Program-made: the position numbers and the translations under genes | NCBI GenBank assembly: GCA_947628675.1 | Contig: CANRAR010000006.1 | Coordinates: 1-64,000 of the forward strand | Length of the DNA stretch: 64,000 nucleotides | Direction of reading: 5' to 3' | DNA from: an uncultured Clostridia bacterium | GTDB lineage: Bacteria > Bacillota > Clostridia > Christensenellales > Borkfalkiaceae | The notes under the pieces: model-generated | What the model saw: only the letters and a program-made list of their open reading frames with translations | Told to the model about the DNA's origin: nothing | The model's database searches: none | Part shown: in pieces, positions 54,375-63,920 of the stretch | Position numbering within the stretch: the stretch's first letter is position 1 | Layout: each line of letters begins with the position of its first letter

Positions 54375-54896
54375 ATGAAAAATCTCATCGTCTACTATTC
54401 CCGCAAGGGCGAGAATTATTGGAACGGCTCGATAAAAAATCTTTCAAAAGGTAATACCGAGCGGGTTGCCGAGTTTATCCAAAGAGCCGTCGGCGGAGAC
54501 CTATTCGAAGTGGAAACCGCAAAGCCCTATTCCGCCGATTATTATAAGTGCATCGAGGAGGCAAAGGCCGAACTGCACGCAAATGCCCGCCCCGAAATCA
54601 TGGGTTACGCCGGGGATATTTCGGGATACGATATTATTTTCGTAGGCTACCCGAATTGGTGGGGACAGATGCCGATGTGTATGTGTACCTTCCTCGAACA
54701 CTACGACCTTGCGGGCAAGAAGATCGTGCCCTTCTGCACCAACGAGGGCAGCGGCATGGGCTCGAGCGAGCGGCAGCTGAAAGACATCTGCAAGGGCGCG
54801 ACCATTGCCGCGGGACTCTCCGTGCACGGGGCGGAGGCAGAGCAGTCGGAGGCGAAAGTTTCCGCTTGGGCAAAGAAAAATTGCCGAAAGGCATAA
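54375..54896 (+). CDS. Flavodoxin
   Basis: This 173-aa protein begins MKNLIVYYSRKGENYW and has the FMN phosphate loop modified by an insertion (SKGNTERVAEFI), the FVGYPNWWGQMP loop with the flavin-stacking Trp, and PFCTNEGSGMGSSERQL. It fits the flavodoxin_4 family (electron carrier or NADPH-dependent quinone/flavin oxidoreductase). It lies 3 nt after the aldo/keto reductase and may serve as a redox partner. Confidence 0.92.
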   Translation: MKNLIVYYSRKGENYWNGSIKNLSKGNTERVAEFIQRAVGGDLFEVETAKPYSADYYKCIEEAKAELHANARPEIMGYAGDISGYDIIFVGYPNWWGQMPMCMCTFLEHYDLAGKKIVPFCTNEGSGMGSSERQLKDICKGATIAAGLSVHGAEAEQSEAKVSAWAKKNCRKA

Positions 54897-54933
54897 ATTC
54901 ATTAACTATGAAAAAATAAAAGGAGAATCTATT

Positions 54934-56922
54934 ATGAAACAGACAACCATCAACGCCATCCGCATTCTCTCCGCGGAAGCCATTCAAAAGGCAAATTCGG
55001 GTCACCCCGGACTTCCCCTCGGCTCCGCGCCCATTGCCTACACCCTGTGGCAGAACTTCTTGAAGTTCAACAACAAGGACCCCAAGTGGGACGACAGAGA
55101 CCGCTTCGTCCTCTCCGCAGGGCACGGCTCCATGCTCGAATATTCCCTCCTCTATCTCTACGGCTTCGGGCTCAAGATCGAGGACATTATGAACTTCCGC
55201 CAACTCGGAAGTCTCACCCCCGGCCACCCCGAATATCGCCACACCGTGGGCGTGGAGACGACGACGGGCCCCTTGGGACAGGGCATTGCCAACGCCGTGG
55301 GCATGGCGGTAGCGGAGGCGCACCTCGCCGCCAAGTTCAACCGCGAGGGCTTCCCTATCGTAGACCACTTCACCTATGCGCTCGTGGGCGACGGGTGCCT
55401 CGAGGAGGGCATCTCCTATGAGGCCTGCTCGTTTGCGGGGACGCACGAGTTGGGCAAACTCATCGTCTTCTACGACGACAACGACATCACCATTGAGGGC
55501 AACACCGACATCACCTTCAAAGAGGACGTGGCGGCGCGCTTCAAGGCGCAGAATTGGCAGGTTTTGAAGGTCGATCTCGTTGCCAATCCCGACAACGTGC
55601 GCATGATCGCGGGCGCCATCAAGAAGGCGCAGGCGGAAAAGAGCAAGCCTTCCATCATCATCTGCAAGACGAAGATCGGCTACGGCACCCCCTTGGAGGG
55701 CAGCCACAAGTGCCACGGCTCCCCTCTCGGCGCAGAAAACCTGCAAAAGACCAAGGAGAAACTCGGCTGGACGTGGGCTCCCTTCGAAGTGCCCGAGGAA
55801 GTTCTGAAGCATACCCACACCGCAGGCAGACGCGGCGCCAAGAAGGAACGCGCGTGGAAGGTGATGTTCGCAGAATACGAAAAACAATACCCCGAACTTG
55901 CCGCCGAGTATAAGGCCGCGATGAAGGGAACGCTGCCCGACCTTGCGAAGATCGAGGGGCTGTTCGACTTTGAAAAGCCCATGGCGACCCGCCAGACCTC
56001 GGCGCAAGTCCTGCAAAAGATCGCGGCGAATGTGCCCTCCCTTATGGGCGGCTCCGCCGACCTTGCGCCTTCCAACCTCTCCAACATGAAGGACACGGAC
56101 GCCGTGACCTACGGCGACTTCCAGCCCGGCAATTACGCGGGGCGCAATATGCACTTCGGCATCCGCGAACACGCGATGGCCGCCATCACCAACGGGATGC
56201 AACTGCACGGCGGGCTCCATGCGTACTGCTCGACCTTCTTCATCTTCTCCGACTACTGCAAACACGCGATGCGCCTCTCCGCGCTCATGAATATCCCCGT
56301 CGTCTACATTCTGACGCACGATAGTATCGGCGTCGGCGAGGACGGCCCCACCCATGAGCCCGTGGAGCAACTCATCGCGCTGCGCTCCATTCCCAACATG
56401 AAAGTGTACCGCCCCGCGGACGGCAAAGAGACGGCGGCGGCGTGGATCTCCGCCCTCACGGGGACGGCTCCGACCGCGCTCGTTCTCACCCGCCAAAATC
56501 TGCCGCAGTACGAAACCAGCGGGCTTCAGGCGCTCAAGGGCGGCTACGTTTTGGAGGATTGCAAGGGGACGCCCGATATTTTGCTCATTGGCTCGGGCTC
56601 CGAAGTGGAACTCTGCGTGAAGGCGAAGGCTGCGCTCGAAGCGGAAGGCGTGAAGGCGCGCGTCGTCTCCATGCCCTGCATCGAGGAGTTTGAAAAGCAG
56701 ACGGAAAAGTACAGGGAGAGCGTCATTCCCTCCGCCGTCAAGGCGCGCGTGTGCGTGGAGGCGGGCAGCCCGTACAGCTGGTACAAGTACGCGGGAGACA
56801 AGGGCGAGATCGTGGCGATGTCTACCTTCGGCGCAAGCGGCCCCGCGCCCCTGCTGTTTGAAAAGTTCGGCTTCACCGTGGAGAACGTCGTCGAACACGC
56901 CAAAAAGAGCCTCGCAAAATAA
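54934..56922 (+). CDS. tkt: Transketolase
   Basis: This 662-aa TPP enzyme of the pentose phosphate pathway transfers two-carbon units between sugar phosphates. Landmarks are ANSGHPGLPLGSAPIAYTLW, HTVGVETTTGPLGQG, the TPP motif VGDGCLEEGISYEA..IVFYDDN, and GEDGPTHEPVEQL in the pyrimidine domain. The ORF-track start is 43 codons too long; MKQTTINAI at 54934 has AAAGGAG. A mini-ORF ATGAAAAAATAA sits just before the SD. A strong terminator follows, making it the last gene of the operon. Confidence 0.97.
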   Translation: MKQTTINAIRILSAEAIQKANSGHPGLPLGSAPIAYTLWQNFLKFNNKDPKWDDRDRFVLSAGHGSMLEYSLLYLYGFGLKIEDIMNFRQLGSLTPGHPEYRHTVGVETTTGPLGQGIANAVGMAVAEAHLAAKFNREGFPIVDHFTYALVGDGCLEEGISYEACSFAGTHELGKLIVFYDDNDITIEGNTDITFKEDVAARFKAQNWQVLKVDLVANPDNVRMIAGAIKKAQAEKSKPSIIICKTKIGYGTPLEGSHKCHGSPLGAENLQKTKEKLGWTWAPFEVPEEVLKHTHTAGRRGAKKERAWKVMFAEYEKQYPELAAEYKAAMKGTLPDLAKIEGLFDFEKPMATRQTSAQVLQKIAANVPSLMGGSADLAPSNLSNMKDTDAVTYGDFQPGNYAGRNMHFGIREHAMAAITNGMQLHGGLHAYCSTFFIFSDYCKHAMRLSALMNIPVVYILTHDSIGVGEDGPTHEPVEQLIALRSIPNMKVYRPADGKETAAAWISALTGTAPTALVLTRQNLPQYETSGLQALKGGYVLEDCKGTPDILLIGSGSEVELCVKAKAALEAEGVKARVVSMPCIEEFEKQTEKYRESVIPSAVKARVCVEAGSPYSWYKYAGDKGEIVAMSTFGASGPAPLLFEKFGFTVENVVEHAKKSLAK

Positions 56923-56939
56923 GATATGCGATGTGGAAG

Positions 56940-56970
56940 AAAGCCGCCCCGCGGGGCGGCTTTCTTTATA
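56940..56970 (+). terminator. Terminator of the transketolase operon
   Basis: AAAGCCGCCCCGCGGGGCGGC forms a near-continuous palindrome and is followed by TTTCTTTAT, about 17 nt after the tkt stop. Confidence 0.85.
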
Positions 56971-57019
56971 CGCCATGAAATTTTTATATGCCGTGAAATG
57001 CGTTGTTTTTTGCGGCGCA

Positions 57020-57048
57020 TTGACAAATTCCGCAAATTCGCATATAAT
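57020..57048 (+). promoter_or_regulatory. Perfect SigA promoter of the ASCH-domain gene
   Basis: TTGACA (57020-57025), a 17-nt spacer and TATAAT (57043-57048). The ATG at 57055 follows after six bases, as for the genes at 730 and 41503. Confidence 0.9.
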
Positions 57049-57054
57049 TGCACT

Positions 57055-57813
57055 ATGAAATTCGAAGTCATCGGTTGGACATATGATACGGACAGGCGGT
57101 TTCCCGACCACAAGGGCGATTCGGGAGCGGTGCTCCGCGCCATTGTGGAGGCCCTCCGCGCGGGCGGCTACAAATTCGGCGGGAACACCCACCAGGACGG
57201 GGCGACGGGGACGCCCGTTCTCAACGACGGCACCAAAATGTGCTACTCGTGGCGGGGCTGGGGCGGCGTGATGGCGAGAGCCTTGAACCTGCCCGATAAG
57301 AACGGCATGGCGTACATGGCGTGGTACATGGATAGCATCGAGGCCATGATGGGCGAGAAGCGGCGGGAGATCGTGCTGCCCCCGTGGGGCGTGGACGAGA
57401 AGCGCATCAAACCGCGCGCGGAACTCGCCGAGACCTTTGAAATGCACCTGTGCCCCGAGGCGTTTGAGGCCGTCTCCACGGGCAAAAAGACGGTGGAACT
57501 GCGCCTCAGCGATGAGAAACGTGACTGCATTTGCCGCGGGGATTTTATCGAATTTATATGCGGGGAGCGCCGTTGCCGCGCCCGCGTGACGCGGGTGGAA
57601 TATTTTGAGAATTTCGGCGAACTCTTTGAGGAACGGAAACATTTCGAGGGGGAAAAGGAGTACCGCCACAGGCTGGCGCTTGTGCGGCGCGCGGGGTTCG
57701 GAACCTGCAAAAACGCGCAAACGCTGTCAGATTTCCTCAATTCCGTCTACCCGGAAGAGAGGCGGAAAGCGTACCGCGCGATGGCGATCTCCATAAAACT
57801 TGCGGAAGAATAA
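57055..57813 (+). CDS. ASCH-domain protein with an uncharacterised N-terminal domain
   Basis: This 252-aa soluble protein ends with an ASCH (PUA-like) domain from about residue 128 (MHLCPEAFEAVSTGKKTVELRL..GDFIEF), a fold linked to RNA or nucleotide-base recognition. The first 110 residues (MKFEVIGWTYDTDRRFPDHKGD..WRGWGGVMARAL) form a separate domain that I do not recognise. The ORF-track start is 43 codons too long and lies upstream of the promoter, so I chose the ATG at 57055. The -10 box is six bases from this ATG, suggesting a leaderless mRNA. Confidence 0.82.
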   Translation: MKFEVIGWTYDTDRRFPDHKGDSGAVLRAIVEALRAGGYKFGGNTHQDGATGTPVLNDGTKMCYSWRGWGGVMARALNLPDKNGMAYMAWYMDSIEAMMGEKRREIVLPPWGVDEKRIKPRAELAETFEMHLCPEAFEAVSTGKKTVELRLSDEKRDCICRGDFIEFICGERRCRARVTRVEYFENFGELFEERKHFEGEKEYRHRLALVRRAGFGTCKNAQTLSDFLNSVYPEERRKAYRAMAISIKLAEE

Positions 57814-57872
57814 AAAGATACACTCACGTGCCGCCGCGGCTCAAAAAGCCGCGGCGGCACGTTCGGTATGAG
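57814..57872. repeat. Family B repeat copy 4
   Basis: AAAGATACACTCACG..TTCGGTATGAG flanks the palindrome TGCCGCCGCGGCT..AGCCGCGGCGGCA. It could end the ASCH gene transcript, but it has no T-run. Confidence 0.8.
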
Positions 57873-57880
57873 GAAAAAGT

Positions 57881-57947
57881 GGCTCCCCCGTGAGGGAAAG
57901 AAAGGCTCCCCTATGGGGAAAGAAAGGCTCCCCCGTGAGGGGGAGCC
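57881..57947 (-). terminator. Terminator of the giant lipoprotein gene, with two degenerate tandem copies
   Basis: GGCTCCCCC-TCAC-GGGGGAGCC followed by TTTCTTT on the minus strand is a good terminator (57926-57947). Two further units starting GGCTCCCC lie at 57904 and 57881 with the same GAAAGAAA spacing on the plus strand, each losing part of the second arm. Confidence 0.75.
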
Positions 57948-57965
57948 GAAAGATGTGCGGGGCTT

Positions 57966-60900
57966 TTAAGTTTCCTCGGGAGCGGGAGACGTTTGTTGCT
58001 CCGTGAGGGTGAGGCCGCCGAGACCGGAGGTCTGGGTGATCGTCGCCGTGTACGTCTTTCCCTCGGAGGGAGAATGGATCGTCCAGACGTTCTTCCCCTC
58101 GGCCTTTTCAAACGTAGCGTCGTCGATGTACTTCTCCTGCGAGAACCTCAAAATGTACTCCACCGTGAAATCTGCTTCGTCGCCCGTGTAGAGGAAGCGC
58201 AACGTGTACTTCGCGTCGCTCGTGTTGACTTCGCCGTACTTGTAGTCCTTTTCCTCCTTCGTTGCACTTTCGATGAAGCCATCCATTCCCTTTTGGATCT
58301 TGTACACGTAGGCCTCATAGACGTTGGTCTCGGTAGCATGGTCGAAGCGGTTGCGTACGAACGCCGCCGTATCGCCATCGAGCGCACCCATGAAGATGAC
58401 CTGCTCCTCGGCAGAACTCTGCGGTGCGGTGAGCCCGACGAGATCCTTTTGGTTGACGCCCAAGTAGTGGGTGCCCGCATCCCAAAGTTGCGTGAACGTG
58501 ATGTCGATCCCGTCGATGGGAATGGTCTTTTCGACGACGATGGAGTGGATGATGAAGCGCTTGACCTGCTGATCCTTTCCACCGGGCTTATCTGCCTTAA
58601 TGGTGGCATCGTCTATCCAGAAGCGGAGGACGTACGTCTTCTCGTCGTTGCTCGTGAGGTTGATGGCGCGCACGTTGCCAAGCGTGAACTCGGCTTCCGC
58701 CTCCGTGCGGATGGCATCGAGCGAGCCCTCGTAGTGGAGCGTTTCTCCCTTGCTATCCTTGATGCCGAGCGTAATTGTGAGTGCGTTGCCGTCGCCCTTG
58801 GGTGCAAGGTTGAGTGCGCCGATGTGACCCGAGGTGATGTTGACGGAGTCGCTACCTTCCATGGGCTCCTTGGCACTCTTATTTGCGTAGCGGACGTAGT
58901 TGCCGACCTCGTGCGGTTCGACGGTGAAGGTGTTGCCCGTGGCCGCGCCGCTGTAAGTGAGCGTGAGGGCGTACTCTTCCACCTGCGAATCCATGCCGCT
59001 CGCAAGGTAGGTGAGCTTGATCATGAGCGTCCACACGGGCCCGCCCTCTATCTGCGGAACATTTTCGTAGGAGACGACGACGCGGTAGCCCGAGTACGAC
59101 GACGAACCGCTTTCAAACTTCGCCGCCACCGCGAAGGTCGCGCCATCGGGCGTGAATTTGAGCGTGATCGTATCGTGATACACGTCATTCGTGAAAGTGA
59201 GCTCTTCGCCCGCCGTGTACGCCAAGTATTGCTTTTCCTGATAGGTATAGGGGTTGCCCTTCGTCGGGAGCGTGACGGTCTGCTCCTGCTTTCTGAACGT
59301 GACGGTGTAATTATCATACTCATTCATCGTCTGCTTGTAGAGCGTGACGCTCTTTTCCGCGGCGGGATCGTCCGAGACGATGTAGAAGTATTCCACGCCC
59401 TCGATGATGAAGCGCGCGCCCGTAAGCACGACGGAGGAGAAGTCGGCCGCATAGTAGGCGGCGGCGTAATCCCTATCGTAGTGGAGGAATTCGTAGCCGT
59501 TGCCGTCCTTCATTTTGAACACGTCGGTCTTGCCGTCCGATTCAAATGCGCCGTAGCCATTCTCCGCATCGAAGATGGTGTAGGTACCGATGATGACGTC
59601 GCCATACTTATTGATATAGCGCGCGTCACCGTAGCCGTTGAGCACGAGCACCGTCCAATCGTCGTTCACGAGGACGAGGTTCGCATCGGGATCCATCGCC
59701 TCATAGACGTAGACGGTATCCATGCCCGACGTCTTGGAAGAGATGCGGAAGGTGAATTCACTGTTACCATAACCGTCATCTCCCTTGCCGGAGAAGAAGT
59801 ATTCCGACGTACCGCGCGCCTCGTAGGTGCCGCTCCAGAGCACGTTTTCGATGGGGCCGTTGAGCGAATAAATGGTGGCGGAAGAGACGCCGTCGAGCCG
59901 CAATACCTGATTCGAGATGACGGAGCCGTACACATAGAAGGCGTAGTCGCCATAGGCAAGGGTGAGCGGGATGAGTTCATCGTCATCGGCGATGTTGAAG
60001 TAGTAATCTTCGCTGATGCTCCTGCCATTCTGTATGAGCGCCCAGAAATGCACCATGGCGCCATCCGCATCGTTGTTAAAGCTGTGGTCGTCCGCGCCTT
60101 TGCTTACATTGCCGACGTACATATTGCCCATGAAGGTTTCGCCGAGTTCGTTGGTGTAGGTCGCAAGAGGATAGCCGGGGTAGCCGATGCTCTCGATGGT
60201 GCCGCCGCCGCGCACCGTAAAGGTGCCCACGCGGTGCGGGATGAGTTCTTGGTACAGGGGAATGGTTTCCACATAGCCCGTTGTGGTATCTACGACGGAA
60301 TAGGCGGGGTCGAGAAGGTGGGTCTTGGGAGCCTCATCTTCAAACGTAATGGTATACTCCATGAAGCCGCCCTGCAAATAGGGACCCGCCACGAACCGCG
60401 ACGTACGCGCATAGGTGCCCCGCGTGACCTCGGTCGTATCCGTCATGTAATCGTACTCATAGAGGAAGGCGGTACCGTTGCCGTCGAATACGAGATACAC
60501 GCTATCCCGAATGTTCTGGTTGTTATCCAAGAAATACCAATAGCCCGCATCGCCGCTGTCGTAATAGTCGAACACCTCTACAACGGAGCCCTCCGAGACG
60601 CGGAAGATGAAATCCCGGTTGAGCGTGTGGAAGTAGATGAGCCTGCCCTCGCCGTTGTTGCCCGTGAGGGTCTCGTTGCCGATGGTAAATTCGATGGTGC
60701 CCTCGTAGGAGGCGCTGCCGTTGGTATAGGTGTAGGTGCCGTAGCCATCGCTCGTGAAGTTGGAATAGGTAAGCTCATCGTGCTTGAACACGTAGGTGAG
60801 GATGTTGTCGTCGCCCGAAACCTGATTCTCGTCATCGATACGGAAGGTGAAATTATCGTAGCCCTCGAATTCGGAATTTGCCATATCGGAGAGTTTCGCC

Positions 60901-63770
60901 GTGCGGGTAAATTCGTAATCCTTGTCGTTTTTCAACGTCGTGGTGCCCTTGCCGACGACGCGATAAAGACCGCTATCGAGCATATAGGCGAGGTAGGTGT
61001 CGCCCTCGGGCGTACCGTCCAAGAAGAGAAGCATACCGATGTAGGAGGTCTCTTCGAGTTCGGGCGTGATCTTCGCAAGGTACATGGATTTCGCGCCGAT
61101 TTTGTGGAACTGCATATCGCCGTGTTTGGCGGACGGATCGGACATCGTGCCGTCCGTCCAATAGTAGACGAGCGAGCCGTTCAGCCTGAACGTGTACAGG
61201 TCGAGATAGCCGATGGTGTACCAATAATCGACCTCGAGATCGCCGAGTTTCGCCGTGCGCGTCGTATAGTCGAGGGTGAGCGGCTGCCCGTCCACCGTAT
61301 CGACGGAGGCGATGTCGTGCGTATCGGGCAACTTGACTTTCGCCGTCTTTTTGGACGCATCGAGCGTGAAATCGAATTGGTTGAGCCCCGAGGCGGTATT
61401 ATCGCCCTGCGCGAAGTGGTAAGTATCGCCATCCTTTGTCACGGTGCGGGCAAGCGCGGGTTCGAGGTAGTACACGTAATAGACGATGTCCCTGTTCGTC
61501 TCGTCGGGACGGGCGGTGCCGTACAGCGTCCATACTTCCGCGTCGCCGTTTTCGTAGATCATGACGAAGCCGCGCGGGAAGGACATATTGAGAACGAAGA
61601 GCCAATCGTCGATGTTATCGGGGTCGATATCCAGATCGAAGCGCCCCGTTGCGCCCGTGTACGCCGACGCCTGATCGGCGGTGATGGTGCGGTCGATGAT
61701 GTACTCGCGGTTGCCGATGTCCATGCGGAAGTAGGTGATGTCGCTGTTTTCCGCATTCGGCGTGAAGCGGACGAGGTAGTACGTTTCGATGGTATCGCCG
61801 TTCTCCCCCTCCATGCTCCAAAGCCATGTGAAGAGCGTGTAGGTGCCCTCGGTTTCGCCGAACGTGGCCGTGCCGTAGCCGGTGAGATCGAGGAGGTTTG
61901 CGGATTCACCCCACTTGCTCGAATAGTTGCCCCTGACGCCGTCATCCATGTTGACGGTGTGCTCGACGGTCACGCCCGCGGGAAGATCGGGGAAGTCGGC
62001 CTCGTTGACGGTTGCCGTTTTGCTGCCGAGTTCCTTGAAGGTGAACTGTTTGAGAACGGAAGCAATGTCGCGCGTCTGGGCGACGTAGATCTCTTCGCCG
62101 TCCTCGCGGTGCTGGTGTTCATAATAGCCGATGGCGACGTAGGTGAAGCTGCCATCGTAACCCGTGTACTCGGCGTTGGTCTTGTGATAGTAATAGCGGA
62201 GCCCGCCGAGGCCATCGAGATAGAGAATGATGTTGGCGTCCTCATCGTAGTAGTAGCCGATCTCATCCTTGTTCTGCTTGCGGAACACGATGTTCTCGGT
62301 ACCGTCTGCCGCGGTGAAGAGGTTGAAGAGGAAGTTGTTTTCGGGGTCGTCAGCGTCCTCAAAGATGAAGTAGCCGTTGCTGTTGATGGCGTATGTACCC
62401 GTCTGCTTGCCCTCTTCGCTGTTTGCGCCGTGGGGACGGTATTCCACCCTGCCGTCCTCAAACATTTGGAGCGTGGCGGCATTGGGATCGCTCTCGTTCT
62501 CCATATCCCGATACGTCTTTATATAGTCTTCGCGGTAGTAGAAGAAATAGGTGTATACGCCCGCATTTTCTTCATCTTCGATGAGTTTGCCCTTGAGTTC
62601 CTCATCGCCGAACGTAAAGGTAAAGGAATGGTGCGCCGCATCGAACGTGCCCTCTTTGAACTCTCTGCCCTCGCGCTCGAGGTACAGTTTGGTGTTATCG
62701 AACTTATCGACATAGAGGACATCGCCGCCGTCGAATACGTCGGCATAGCCCTTTTCCCAAATGGCGTAGTAGGTGAGGTTCAGGTCGGCATCGTTCTGCA
62801 CGGTGGCGCCCGGTTGGAGAAGGTCGCCTTTCTCCGTGACATCGGTCGTCGCCGCCCAGCCGAGGAAGCGATAATGCCCGCTCAATACATAGCCGCACTC
62901 GCCGAGCGTGACTGTGCTGCCGTGCACGTAGATGTCCATGGGCATATTGTCGGTGATGACGTGCTCGCCATCGGGCGTGTTGGGGTCATACCCGACAAAG
63001 AAGGTTTTGAGGTCGAGGCGGAGATCAAAGGTCTCGTTTACGCCGAGGCTATCCGTCTCAAAATAGCCGCCGGGGCCGAGGGTGAGATTTTCGGGCACCT
63101 GAATGGTGCCGTCCTCTATGAGCTGCTCGCAGGAGAAGGGCTCGCCGTAGAATGCCGTGCCCGTGATGGCGGTTGCATCCTTCGTATAATCCCCCTCCGC
63201 GTTCTGGCGGGACACTTCCACCTTGTACGTGGCAGTGTACTTCGCCGTGAGCGTGACGCCCGCGGCAGAGATGAAGTTATCCGAACTCTCCGCCGTGAGC
63301 TTTTTCTCCCCTTTGTACCAGCCCGCAAAGGTGAGCCCCGTCTTGGGCGTGGGAGCCTTGTCCGCAAGGAACTCCAAGAGATCCGTGCCCACTGCCACGT
63401 TGTAGGAGGTCTTGCCGAGGCTGCCGCCGTCGTTTGTACGGAGGGTGAGCTTGGCGCCGTTGCCCTCCGTCCACTTGGCGTAGTACGTCACGCTGTTTTC
63501 GGGCATGACGGTGGGAAGCTCCTGCGCCTCGCCCGAACAGTCGGCTTCGAGGTACCAGCCGTCGAAGAAGTACCCGTCGCGGGTGGGCTCTTGGGGCAAG
63601 CGGTCGGTGATATCCGTGCCCGCGGCCGCCTCGATGGGCGCGATCGCGGTGCCGCCGTTCGTCTCGAATGTAATGGTAGGCGTACTGCTTCCGCACGCCG
63701 CTATCGCAAGCGATAGCACGAGCACGAACATCGAGCAGAGCAAAAGGAGCGACTTTTTCTTCAATTTCAT
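57966..63770 (-). CDS. Giant surface lipoprotein with InlB-type and lipocalin-like repeats (1934 aa)
   Basis: The N-terminal signal ends in a lipobox (LSLAIAAC, Cys 26). Residues about 30-185 hold two or three InlB B-type (Flg_new) repeats, for example GYFFDGWYLEADCSGEA and GLTFAGWYKGEKKL. The rest consists of many beta-rich modules of about 90-130 residues with the recurring pattern L-x-L-x-G-x-G-x-A-x-Y..G..GTY and F-x-F, as in VLNGYGDARYINKYGDVIIGTYTI. The protein is rich in Asp, Tyr and Gly and ends without a sortase motif. It is probably an outward-facing adhesin or binding protein. No SD or clear promoter was found. The 1907-aa ORF on the other strand is a shadow. Confidence 0.85.
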   Translation of the reverse strand: MKLKKKSLLLLCSMFVLVLSLAIAACGSSTPTITFETNGGTAIAPIEAAAGTDITDRLPQEPTRDGYFFDGWYLEADCSGEAQELPTVMPENSVTYYAKWTEGNGAKLTLRTNDGGSLGKTSYNVAVGTDLLEFLADKAPTPKTGLTFAGWYKGEKKLTAESSDNFISAAGVTLTAKYTATYKVEVSRQNAEGDYTKDATAITGTAFYGEPFSCEQLIEDGTIQVPENLTLGPGGYFETDSLGVNETFDLRLDLKTFFVGYDPNTPDGEHVITDNMPMDIYVHGSTVTLGECGYVLSGHYRFLGWAATTDVTEKGDLLQPGATVQNDADLNLTYYAIWEKGYADVFDGGDVLYVDKFDNTKLYLEREGREFKEGTFDAAHHSFTFTFGDEELKGKLIEDEENAGVYTYFFYYREDYIKTYRDMENESDPNAATLQMFEDGRVEYRPHGANSEEGKQTGTYAINSNGYFIFEDADDPENNFLFNLFTAADGTENIVFRKQNKDEIGYYYDEDANIILYLDGLGGLRYYYHKTNAEYTGYDGSFTYVAIGYYEHQHREDGEEIYVAQTRDIASVLKQFTFKELGSKTATVNEADFPDLPAGVTVEHTVNMDDGVRGNYSSKWGESANLLDLTGYGTATFGETEGTYTLFTWLWSMEGENGDTIETYYLVRFTPNAENSDITYFRMDIGNREYIIDRTITADQASAYTGATGRFDLDIDPDNIDDWLFVLNMSFPRGFVMIYENGDAEVWTLYGTARPDETNRDIVYYVYYLEPALARTVTKDGDTYHFAQGDNTASGLNQFDFTLDASKKTAKVKLPDTHDIASVDTVDGQPLTLDYTTRTAKLGDLEVDYWYTIGYLDLYTFRLNGSLVYYWTDGTMSDPSAKHGDMQFHKIGAKSMYLAKITPELEETSYIGMLLFLDGTPEGDTYLAYMLDSGLYRVVGKGTTTLKNDKDYEFTRTAKLSDMANSEFEGYDNFTFRIDDENQVSGDDNILTYVFKHDELTYSNFTSDGYGTYTYTNGSASYEGTIEFTIGNETLTGNNGEGRLIYFHTLNRDFIFRVSEGSVVEVFDYYDSGDAGYWYFLDNNQNIRDSVYLVFDGNGTAFLYEYDYMTDTTEVTRGTYARTSRFVAGPYLQGGFMEYTITFEDEAPKTHLLDPAYSVVDTTTGYVETIPLYQELIPHRVGTFTVRGGGTIESIGYPGYPLATYTNELGETFMGNMYVGNVSKGADDHSFNNDADGAMVHFWALIQNGRSISEDYYFNIADDDELIPLTLAYGDYAFYVYGSVISNQVLRLDGVSSATIYSLNGPIENVLWSGTYEARGTSEYFFSGKGDDGYGNSEFTFRISSKTSGMDTVYVYEAMDPDANLVLVNDDWTVLVLNGYGDARYINKYGDVIIGTYTIFDAENGYGAFESDGKTDVFKMKDGNGYEFLHYDRDYAAAYYAADFSSVVLTGARFIIEGVEYFYIVSDDPAAEKSVTLYKQTMNEYDNYTVTFRKQEQTVTLPTKGNPYTYQEKQYLAYTAGEELTFTNDVYHDTITLKFTPDGATFAVAAKFESGSSSYSGYRVVVSYENVPQIEGGPVWTLMIKLTYLASGMDSQVEEYALTLTYSGAATGNTFTVEPHEVGNYVRYANKSAKEPMEGSDSVNITSGHIGALNLAPKGDGNALTITLGIKDSKGETLHYEGSLDAIRTEAEAEFTLGNVRAINLTSNDEKTYVLRFWIDDATIKADKPGGKDQQVKRFIIHSIVVEKTIPIDGIDITFTQLWDAGTHYLGVNQKDLVGLTAPQSSAEEQVIFMGALDGDTAAFVRNRFDHATETNVYEAYVYKIQKGMDGFIESATKEEKDYKYGEVNTSDAKYTLRFLYTGDEADFTVEYILRFSQEKYIDDATFEKAEGKNVWTIHSPSEGKTYTATITQTSGLGGLTLTEQQTSPAPEET

Positions 63771-63855
63771 AGTTATCCATGTGGCGGCCCCGCTTGGATT
63801 GGGCGTTTTATGCCGTGGGATGCCGCAAATATTTTTTTGTTTTTAAGACCCAAAC

Positions 63856-63881
63856 GAGAGAAGGGGACGTCCCCTTCTCTC
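63856..63881. terminator. 26-bp perfect palindrome after the gene entering from the right
   Basis: GAGAGAAGGGGACGTCCCCTTCTCTC is self-complementary. It lies about 40 bp after the partial CDS on the minus strand, but no strong T-run follows, so its role as a terminator is uncertain. Confidence 0.45.
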
Positions 63882-63920
63882 TTTGGACTGCAATTGTTTG
63901 GTGGTTACGCTTGCGCCTTA

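Noticed and set aside
54908-54919. Mini-ORF ATGAAAAAATAA before transketolase as a regulatory leader peptide
   Set aside because: It is only three codons, without its own SD, and the stop overlaps the SD region of tkt; likely coincidental.
54634-57720. 1028-aa minus-strand ORF opposite flavodoxin, transketolase and the ASCH gene
   Set aside because: It spans three real plus-strand genes and a terminator; its sequence is a compositional shadow.
57993-63716. 1907-aa ORF on the plus strand opposite the giant lipoprotein
   Set aside because: It is an antisense shadow created by high GC and codon bias: low-complexity R/V/E/A-rich translation, no RBS or promoter, while the minus-strand frame has a lipobox and recognisable repeats.
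63856-63881. Origin or att site at the GAGAAGGGGACGTCCCCTTCTC palindrome
   Set aside because: A single perfect palindrome without DnaA boxes, duplicated flanks or an integrase gene; a gene-end hairpin is simpler.
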